Positions 6,908 through 12,174 of a DNA stretch of 12,174 nt are shown piece after piece. Under the pieces are notes generated by a model. The model was not told the origin of the DNA and ran no database searches. It saw only the letters and a program-made list of their open reading frames with translations. Each line of letters begins with the position of its first letter. Position 1 is the stretch's first letter. The stretch is from JBFHKO01 sp041595355 (GTDB lineage: Bacteria > Pseudomonadota > Gammaproteobacteria > Enterobacterales > Aeromonadaceae), in contig JBFHKO010000065.1 in assembly GCA_041595355.1 (NCBI GenBank), positions 1-12,174 of the forward strand. The letters are read 5' to 3'. The translations under genes were made by a program, and so were the position numbers.

Positions 6908-7413
6908 CAGCCCCCGGCACGGCCGCTCCGGTGACACCAGTGCCGGATGCCCGCCAGGGAGTCGGGGGTGAATTCCGCGCCCCGGGCCAGGATCTCGACC
7001 ACCGTCATGCGCTCGACAGACTCCACCTCCTCGGCCTGCAGCCGCAGCGGCCCCTCATAGCGGCAACTGAACAAGGCGCCCCACACCTGACAATCGTCAT
7101 CGCCCCAGAAGAAGGTCCCATGTTCATTCAGCACCACCCCCTCGATGCCCATCTCCTCGGCCAGCTCCCGGTACGCCGAAGGCAGATATGCCTCACCGGC
7201 CAGCACCACACCGCCGCAGCAGGCATCCAGTTTTCCCGGACAATAATCCTTACTCTGGGTACGACGCTGCACATAGATAGACCCCGCCGCATCCTCGATG
7301 ACGATATAGGTGGCCCTGTGGGGCAGATTGTCGCGCCGCACCTGCCAGCGCGGCACGATGCGCAGCGGCCTGTTGTGTGCGTCCACCACCTGCACAAGCT
7401 CGTCACTGGCCAT
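6907..7413 (-). CDS. yfcD: Nudix hydrolase, YfcD type
   Basis: A 168-residue Nudix protein. The complete Nudix box GX5EX7REUXEEXGU is seen at residues 68-90: G-VVLAG-E-AYLPSAY-RELAEEMGI. The surrounding sequence follows E. coli YfcD closely in pattern: HRATYIVIEDAAG, VQRRTQSKDYCPGKLDACCG, CQVWGALFSCRYEGPL and EFTPDSLAGI. Nudix enzymes hydrolyse nucleoside diphosphates linked to another group; the physiological substrate of YfcD is not settled. The ATG has AAGGAG five bases upstream. It starts 21 bp after the Na/Pi transporter stop, so the two genes are very likely one transcript. Confidence 0.92.
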   Translation of the reverse strand: MASDELVQVVDAHNRPLRIVPRWQVRRDNLPHRATYIVIEDAAGSIYVQRRTQSKDYCPGKLDACCGGVVLAGEAYLPSAYRELAEEMGIEGVVLNEHGTFFWGDDDCQVWGALFSCRYEGPLRLQAEEVESVERMTVVEILARGAEFTPDSLAGIRHWCHRSGRAGG

Positions 7414-7434
7414 ATTGGCTCCTTGTGTTCACGT

Positions 7435-9465
7435 TCAGGTGGCCTGGCTGGCCCCGGAGCCCTCGTCCGGCGGCTCCCGGGAGGGCAAGCTGGAGACTCC
7501 TTCCGCCGCCGCCACCATGGCCGTCATGCCCGCAGGCTCGGCCGCCGGTGCCTCGACCTCCACCGTCGGATGGGACGACACCGGCTCAACCGTGCGCGGC
7601 GGCAACTGACAATAGAGCGCCTCCGTCAGCATGTCCGGCAACAGATCGCGCACGTCAAAACTGACGAACATCAACTGGCAGGCCTTGAGCAGCTGGCGCT
7701 GAACGCGCCGCACCGTCTGGCAATCATTCATCAGGGTGGCGGCCTGCAACGGCTTCAGCTTCTGCCCCTGGATCAGCAATTCGATATCTTCCCGATCCCG
7801 CCGGCCATCCAGCAATACCCGCTGCTCCTCCAGGGCCAGCAACTCGCCAACGCGCGCCGGCTCCTCGAGTACCAGCAGCTGGCGCAGCTCCCGGTTCAGG
7901 ATCAGCAACCGCAACTGCAAGGCCCGGTACTTGGCCTGCAACGCCGGCTGCTCGCCCGCCAGCGCGCTGATGAGATTGGCCTGCAGGCCGCGTTCCAGGC
8001 GACAGACTTCGATGAGCGCGCGCCCCGCAGTCAGCAGTGCGTCTATACGCGCCGACTGGCTTTCACTCATGCCCGACTTGCAGATGGCGGCAAAGGTGAG
8101 GATCTCGCCGTACAACTGTTTGACCCGCTGGAGATAGAGCAACGGCACCGAGGCCAGCTCCCGCGGACGCCCGAGGGTCAGACTCTCGGGCGAAGCGGTA
8201 CCCAGCATGTCGTTGCAACTGATGCCAAGCATGCCGTCCGCCGTCAGGCGCTGTTGCTGATGGAACAGGTGCAGCAATTCGCGCAGCAACGCCTGCTCCG
8301 CCGCCGCCGGATGCGCTGCCGCCACCTTGTCCAGATAGAGCGCATGCACACTGTTGTCCGGCACCACGGGATCAGGCAGCCACCGGGTCAGCAGATGCGC
8401 CGCCTGCTGGCTCACCGGCAACAGCCAGGCGATGGCCAGCAGGTTGAACAGGGTATGAAACAGGGCGATGCGCAGTGGCAGGTTGTCTGCCGCCATGCCC
8501 AGCAGCTGCGCCAGTCCCTCGTTGAGTTGCCGCAGGGGAATAAACAGCAGCAGGCAGACCAGCGCCGTGACCAGCTTGAAGCCCAGGTCCAGCAGTGCCA
8601 GCCGTTTGCCATCCTGGGCGGCATGCAATGCCCCCAGCAGTACCGGGGCCGTGGCGCCGACATTGATGCCAATCACCAGCGCCAGACCATTGTCGTAGCT
8701 GAGCTGGCCAGCATTGAGGGCCGCCAGGGCCAGCAGCAGGCTGGCGTGACTCGATTGCATGGCCAGGGTGATCACCAGCCCCAGCAGGGTGTACACCAGC
8801 AGCCCCGGCACCCCGGGCAGCTGGAAGGCATTCAGATCCACCAGTTGCGACACCATCTGGAAGCCGTTCTTGATGTAATCGATACCCAGAAACAGGAAGC
8901 CGATGCCGGAGATCACCATGCCGCCACCGCGCACGCCCCAACGCGGCATGGAGATGAGCAGCATGCCAATCACCAGCAGCGGCATGGCATAGCTGGCGAT
9001 ATCCAGCTTGAGGCCGGCGCTGGCCATCATCCAGCCGCCGGTGGTGGTGCCGAGGCTGGCGCCGGCCAGGATGCCGATGGCCGAGAGCAGACTGAGCAAC
9101 CCCGTGGAGATGAACGACAGGGTCAGCAGGGCGATGAGGGAGCTTGACTGGGTGAGCACCGTGGAGACAAGACCGATGCCCACCGACTTCCAGCTGCGAT
9201 CGGTCAGCTGGCGCAGGCCATCCTTCAGCTGACTGGAGGCCAGCTGCCCGAACCCCTGCTCCAGGAAATACATGCCGAACAGGAAGATGGAGATGCCCGC
9301 CGCCATCAGCTTCAGGCTGGCATCCCAGCTCAGCACCCAGAGCACCAGCGCCAGCAGCAGCACCAGCAGCCAGGGGCGATAACGGGACATCCGACGTCGC
9401 AGGCCGGGAAACCAGCCATTCCGCCAGATGAGAGGTTTAAAACGCAACAACCGATGTGGCTCCAT
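7435..9465 (-). CDS. Na+/phosphate cotransporter family protein with PhoU-like C-terminus
   Basis: A 676-residue membrane protein of the Na/Pi cotransporter family (COG1283, relatives of NptA and YjbB), which moves phosphate across the inner membrane with sodium. The paired family repeats are visible: TQSSS at 105-109 with GASLGTTTGG at 135-144, and MQSSH at 236-240 with GINVGATAPV at 266-275. The second copy has His where Ser is usual. Hydrophobic segments extend to about residue 350. Residues about 380-620 are helical, charged and cytoplasm-like, as in PhoU-type domains. The last 50 residues are a Pro/Ala/Glu-rich tail likely to be disordered. I chose ATG 9465 because GGGAGG lies five bases upstream; the frame runs open further to 9591 but that part is Gly/Pro/Arg-rich and has no ribosome site. 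First gene of a unit with the Nudix gene. Confidence 0.92.
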   Translation of the reverse strand: MEPHRLLRFKPLIWRNGWFPGLRRRMSRYRPWLLVLLLALVLWVLSWDASLKLMAAGISIFLFGMYFLEQGFGQLASSQLKDGLRQLTDRSWKSVGIGLVSTVLTQSSSLIALLTLSFISTGLLSLLSAIGILAGASLGTTTGGWMMASAGLKLDIASYAMPLLVIGMLLISMPRWGVRGGGMVISGIGFLFLGIDYIKNGFQMVSQLVDLNAFQLPGVPGLLVYTLLGLVITLAMQSSHASLLLALAALNAGQLSYDNGLALVIGINVGATAPVLLGALHAAQDGKRLALLDLGFKLVTALVCLLLFIPLRQLNEGLAQLLGMAADNLPLRIALFHTLFNLLAIAWLLPVSQQAAHLLTRWLPDPVVPDNSVHALYLDKVAAAHPAAAEQALLRELLHLFHQQQRLTADGMLGISCNDMLGTASPESLTLGRPRELASVPLLYLQRVKQLYGEILTFAAICKSGMSESQSARIDALLTAGRALIEVCRLERGLQANLISALAGEQPALQAKYRALQLRLLILNRELRQLLVLEEPARVGELLALEEQRVLLDGRRDREDIELLIQGQKLKPLQAATLMNDCQTVRRVQRQLLKACQLMFVSFDVRDLLPDMLTEALYCQLPPRTVEPVSSHPTVEVEAPAAEPAGMTAMVAAAEGVSSLPSREPPDEGSGASQAT

Positions 9466-9610
9466 ACTGCCCTCCCGAGGCCTACCGGCGGCCGGCATGC
9501 TCGGGCCACCGCTCCCAGTCTCCCTGTACCCTACCCCATACCCCGGCGAGGCGACGCGGGCAGGCGCACGCTTTGGCCCTTGAGAGCACAAAAACGGACA
9601 TCGACCGCGT

Positions 9611-9628
9611 GTGTCATGTCGCCGTCAC
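9611..9628 (+). promoter_or_regulatory. Pho-box-like element
   Basis: Two 7-base repeats GTGTCAT and CCGTCAC are separated by exactly four bases, as in the PhoB box (CTGTCAT-N4-CTGTCAY), with one mismatch in each repeat. The spacer GTCG is GC-rich, which is not typical. A -10-like CATAAA lies eight bases downstream, slightly closer than usual. It points toward the small gene at 9703 and lies about 146 bp upstream of the divergent Na/Pi transporter start. Confidence 0.3.
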
Positions 9629-9702
9629 AGTGCCGCCATAAAAACGCCATGCGCGGCGCCTATGCTGCCAGCCATTCAGAACAGGAGCAGGCAGCAAGGC
9701 AC

Positions 9703-9912
9703 ATGGGCAAGGTATTCAGCGGCGTTCACACAGGACCGATAGCTCGGCACGTGAAGGGCTTTCACAAGGGCAGCTTCTTCATCGCCCAGCAGGGGCCCTA
9801 CCACTTTCACAATGGTGCCGTCTGCTACCACAATCTGCCGGACCGGCAATCCCTGCAGATGGCCGCCGCCATCAACCGCCAGATCCGCGATCTGCGCCAG
9901 TCTCGCCACTGA
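9703..9912 (+). CDS. Small His-rich protein of unknown function
   Basis: I do not recognise this 69-residue product. The frame has high GC at third positions, like real genes here, and a balanced composition: seven His, one Cys, aromatic runs such as KGSFFIAQQGPYHFHNGAVC, and an amphipathic C-terminal helix (residues about 48-65). There is no signal peptide or membrane segment, so it is probably cytoplasmic. Start choice is uncertain: ATG 9703 has AAGG only three bases upstream, while AGGAG at 9683-9687 is too far; an in-frame ATG at 9649 would give 87 residues but has no ribosome site. It is divergent from the Na/Pi transporter and convergent with the DUF2845 gene. The opposite strand also has an open frame over this region, which I judge to be its shadow. 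Confidence 0.6.
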   Translation: MGKVFSGVHTGPIARHVKGFHKGSFFIAQQGPYHFHNGAVCYHNLPDRQSLQMAAAINRQIRDLRQSRH

Positions 9913-9920
9913 GTATCCGG

Positions 9921-9946
9921 GCGGGGGTGGCCCGCGCTACCCCCGC
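9921..9946. other. Hairpin between convergent genes
   Basis: GCGGGGGT (9921-9928) and ACCCCCGC (9939-9946) form an 8-bp GC-rich stem with a 10-base loop between two convergent stop codons, reaching into the end of the DUF2845 gene. Neither strand has a T-run after it, so it may slow polymerase but is not a standard intrinsic terminator. Confidence 0.4.
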
Positions 9947-10236
9947 GGGCCGTTCTCTATGGCCGTGATGCGCCCATTTTCGAGGGTGACCAGCTGCAGC
10001 AACCGCGCCGGCCCCCGGTAATAGGTCCAGCGTTCGGCATACTTGACCTGTTGCCACTCACCCAACAGGTTCTCCTGCCTGCGGGTCAGATCCTCGACCA
10101 GCAGCGGCTGGCCGCATTTGAGCAGCAGCCGGGCACTGGGATCGCCCGGGGAGAGCAGCGCATTGCCGCAGCGCAGGGTCTGGGCCTCCGCCCACAGGGG
10201 CAGGCACAACAGCAGCAAGAGCCAGCGCCGCGTCAT
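9937..10236 (-). CDS. Exported DUF2845 family protein
   Basis: A 99-residue periplasmic protein. It opens with a clear signal peptide (MTRRW, a leucine run, then LPLWAEAQ with likely cleavage after AEA). The mature start TLRCGNALLSPGDPSARLLLKCGQPL carries the two cysteines and the pattern typical of DUF2845, a small family of unknown function; the cysteines may pair in the periplasm. The rest is a predicted beta-rich stretch with ERWTYYRGPARLLQLVTLENGRITAIENG. I chose ATG 10236, with GAGG five bases upstream and seven bases after the glgC stop; an ATG at 10257 would overlap glgC by 14 bases without a ribosome site. Co-transcription with glgC is likely, but a functional link is not known. Confidence 0.82.
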   Translation of the reverse strand: MTRRWLLLLLCLPLWAEAQTLRCGNALLSPGDPSARLLLKCGQPLLVEDLTRRQENLLGEWQQVKYAERWTYYRGPARLLQLVTLENGRITAIENGPRG

Positions 10237-10243
10237 CCGCCCC

Positions 10244-11485
10244 TCATCCCGCGCCATTGGCGACCACGACTATGCCGCTGCTCGTCACCGTGTAGCCATG
10301 GCGCCGGTCCGCGTCATGGTCGTAACCTATCACCGCTTCGTCAGGAATGATGATGCCATCGTCGATGATGGCGCGCCGGACGCGGGCATGCCGGCCTATC
10401 CTGACGTTTTCACCGAGGATGCAATCCTCCACCAGGCTGTAGCTGTTGATGCGGCAACAGGGGCCCAGTATGGAGCGGCGCACTATGCCTCCGCTGGTGA
10501 TGCAGCCGCCACAGACATAGGAGTCGATATTCTCGCCGCGGCGCCCCTCGTCATCGAACACCGTCTTGGCCGGTGGCCAGTTGCCCTGGTTGGTGAGAAT
10601 GGGCCAGCGGTAGTTGTACAGGTTGAGCTGGGGCGAGACACGAATGAGATCCATGTTGGCCTCGTAATAGGAGTCCAGGGTACCCACATCCTTCCAGTAG
10701 CCCACCTCCTGAGGCTGCATGTCGGGAATGAGGTTGTCGTTGAAGTTGTAGGCGAACACCCGGTCGCTGTGACCCAGCATCATGGGAATGACATGTTTGC
10801 CGAAGTCGAGATCGGCATACAGGCGCTTGCCTTCCTTGAGGATGCTGATGAGTTTCTCCCGGCTGAAGATGTAGTTGCCCATGGAGCAGAGGCAGGTATC
10901 GCGCCCGGGAATGGGCATGGGGTCGGCAGGCTTCTCGTCGAAGGCAACGATGCGCGCCTGCTCGTCCACCGCGAAGACGCCGAAGCGGCGCGCCTCGTCC
11001 CGCGGCACCTCCAGCGCGGCGATGGTGATATCCGCCTCATTCAGCCGATGGAACTCGATCATCTGCCGCAGATCCATCTTGTAGATGTGATCGCCGCCGA
11101 AGATGGCCACATAGTCGGCATCCGAGGCCTCGACGAAGCGCAGGTAATGGGTGATGGCGTCGGCGGTGCCCTTGAACCAGGCTTCGCTCTCGTTGCTGGT
11201 TTCCGGTGAAATGGCATCGAAGAACTCATCCAGACCGGTCCATTTGGCCCAGGAATCGCGGATATGCCGGTTGAGGGAATAAGCCTGGTACTGGGTCAGT
11301 ATGTAGACATTCTTGATGCCGGAGTTGAAAAAATTGCTCAATACGAAATCGATGATCCTGTACTTGCCGCCGAAGGCCACCCCGGGCTTGGGTTTCTTCA
11401 GGGTCAGCGGGCTGAGACGCTCCCCCTTGCCTCCGGCCAACACCATGCCGATGGTCTTGCGTGAAACCTGCTTGACTGATTGCAT
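10244..11485 (-). CDS. glgC: Glucose-1-phosphate adenylyltransferase (ADP-glucose pyrophosphorylase)
   Basis: Makes ADP-glucose from ATP and glucose-1-phosphate, the committed step of bacterial glycogen synthesis, in the cytoplasm. The 413-residue product is of normal length. Visible landmarks are the nucleotide loop MVLAGGKGERLSPLT (14-28), GGKYRIIDFVLSN (39-51), WFKGTADAI (103-111), catalytic Asp132 in FGGDHIYKMD, and Lys185 in AFDEKPADP for glucose-1-phosphate. Lys30 aligns with E. coli Lys39 of the fructose-bisphosphate activator site, and Phe104 stands where E. coli has Tyr114. The C-terminal 110 residues form a left-handed beta-helix (SGGIVRRSILGPCCRINS, EDCILGENVRIG). The ATG has AAGGAG seven bases upstream. 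No glgA, glgB, glgX or glgP is adjacent, so the glycogen genes are split in this genome or lie outside the window. Confidence 0.96.
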   Translation of the reverse strand: MQSVKQVSRKTIGMVLAGGKGERLSPLTLKKPKPGVAFGGKYRIIDFVLSNFFNSGIKNVYILTQYQAYSLNRHIRDSWAKWTGLDEFFDAISPETSNESEAWFKGTADAITHYLRFVEASDADYVAIFGGDHIYKMDLRQMIEFHRLNEADITIAALEVPRDEARRFGVFAVDEQARIVAFDEKPADPMPIPGRDTCLCSMGNYIFSREKLISILKEGKRLYADLDFGKHVIPMMLGHSDRVFAYNFNDNLIPDMQPQEVGYWKDVGTLDSYYEANMDLIRVSPQLNLYNYRWPILTNQGNWPPAKTVFDDEGRRGENIDSYVCGGCITSGGIVRRSILGPCCRINSYSLVEDCILGENVRIGRHARVRRAIIDDGIIIPDEAVIGYDHDADRRHGYTVTSSGIVVVANGAG

Positions 11486-11536
11486 CTGCGTGCTCCTTGT
11501 GCGGTATGACAGAAAAAACCTCGACCCATACCGTTC

Positions 11537-11630
11537 AGTCTAGCCACTGTGCGGGACCCTGTGTCGGCTGACACCGATCCGCCGACGGCAACCAGCAGAA
11601 GCAGAAAACGCGCGCCGAATTGGCTAGACT
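11537..11630. promoter_or_regulatory. Divergent promoter region with mirror-image -10 elements
   Basis: AGTCTAGCCA (11537-11546) and TGGCTAGACT (11621-11630) are exact reverse complements 74 bp apart. Each presents TAGACT as a -10-like hexamer, one facing glgC and one facing the LEA14-like gene, giving likely leaders of about 45 and 25 bases. No good -35 hexamer was found for either. A small inverted repeat GTGTC-ggct-GACAC sits between them at 11561-11574 and could be an operator. Promoter roles are inferred. Confidence 0.5.
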
Positions 11631-11662
11631 GGGGCCCCTGCTCAGCAAAAGGAAATACACCG

Positions 11663-12121
11663 ATGAATCGCCTGCGTCTGTTTTGGCTGCTGGGGCTGAC
11701 CCTGCTGCTCGCGGCCTGCGCCAATCCATTCGGCCTGGAAAAACCCAAGGTCAACATCAGCTCCTTTCGCGCCCTGCCGGCACGGGGCCTGATGCCCCAG
11801 TTCGAGATTGGCCTGCTGGTCGTCAATCCCAACGGCGTGGCCCTGCCCCTCAAGGGCATCGTCTACAGCGTCAATGTAGAGGGGCACCCACTGTTGACCG
11901 GCGTCAGCAACCAGTTGCCGGTGATCCCCGCCTACGGTCGGGAAGAGATCACCCTGAACGCGAGTGCCGACCTGCTGAGCGGCATGTCGCTGCTCGCCGG
12001 TATCATGCGCCAGCCCAAGGAGCGCTTCGATTACGAGGTCAAGGCCAGCCTGGATGTCGGCAGCATGTTGCCCAGCATTCCGGTCAGCGACCGCGGTACC
12101 TTCTCGCTACGCGGTCGGTAA
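11663..12121 (+). CDS. LEA14-like (LEA type 2) lipoprotein
   Basis: A 152-residue lipoprotein. The signal peptide MNRLRLFWLLGLTLLLAAC ends in a lipobox with lipidated Cys19; the next residues ANPF do not carry the Asp+2 inner-membrane retention signal, so outer-membrane sorting is expected. Residues about 27-150 fit the LEA_2/WHy fold: ISSFRALPARGLMPQFEIGL, LVVNPNGVALPLKGIVYSVN with the family's conserved NPN, and a final beta strand in TFSLRG. This family is linked to desiccation and stress in plants; bacterial members are mostly of unknown role. I chose ATG 11663, with AAGGA nine bases upstream and the lipoprotein signal directly following; the frame is open further upstream, but that part is not protein-like. 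Divergent from glgC. The 53 bases after its stop hold no visible feature. Confidence 0.9.
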   Translation: MNRLRLFWLLGLTLLLAACANPFGLEKPKVNISSFRALPARGLMPQFEIGLLVVNPNGVALPLKGIVYSVNVEGHPLLTGVSNQLPVIPAYGREEITLNASADLLSGMSLLAGIMRQPKERFDYEVKASLDVGSMLPSIPVSDRGTFSLRGR

Positions 12122-12174
12122 GGCCTTCCCGGGCCCTCTCGGCATCCCCCATCCGCCGGCGCAGAAACGCGCAA

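Noticed and set aside
9676..9909. Minus-strand ORF opposite the small His-rich gene
   Set aside because: It starts at GTG without a ribosome site and its codon pattern is less convincing than the plus-strand frame; one of the two must be the shadow.

Overview
The window is GC-rich DNA, apart from an AT-richer patch around 4056-4360. Its genes point to a gammaproteobacterium of the Aeromonadaceae type (Aeromonas, Oceanimonas, Oceanisphaera, Zobellella). The pointers are an SgrR-family regulator, a YfcD-type Nudix hydrolase, a HI0607-type shikimate-dehydrogenase-like protein, a proteobacterial LtaS-like sulfatase-fold protein, GlgC and a LEA14-like lipoprotein. This assignment rests on gene content and style, not on a database match.

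Layout from left to right. (1) 1-1513, minus: an SgrR-family transcription factor, cut off at its C-terminus by the window edge. (2) 1564-1632, minus: a possible 22-codon hydrophobic leader ORF, followed leftwards by sgrR. (3) 1695-4052, minus: a two-gene unit transcribed right to left, a shikimate-dehydrogenase-like oxidoreductase and then a fructose-type PTS EIIBC permease, closed by a clear intrinsic terminator. No EIIA, HPr or kinase gene accompanies the permease. (4) 4053-4895: a long region without an intact gene. It holds several inverted repeats in the AT-rich part, a short ORF that looks like both ends of a YjgR/DUF853 HerA-like ATPase gene joined by a large internal deletion, and a PmrA-box-like element. 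(5) 4896-6809, plus: an LtaS/OpgB-like membrane phosphotransferase with its own strong terminator. (6) 6907-9465, minus: a Na+/Pi cotransporter family protein followed 21 bp later by a Nudix hydrolase. (7) 9703-9912, plus: a small unrecognised His-rich protein with a Pho-box-like sequence upstream. (8) 9937-11485, minus: glgC (ADP-glucose pyrophosphorylase) followed 7 bp later by a small exported DUF2845 protein. (9) 11663-12121, plus: a LEA14-like lipoprotein, divergent from glgC across a region with two mirror-image -10-like sequences.

Most of the window is ordinary core and accessory metabolism: sugar uptake and sugar-stress control, envelope polymer modification, phosphate transport and glycogen synthesis. 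I do not see a defence system, prophage, insertion sequence, CRISPR array, tRNA or rRNA. The least explained parts are the dehydrogenase/PTS pair, whose substrate is unclear and whose dehydrogenase has a changed substrate-site serine, and the small gene and control elements near the phosphate transporter.
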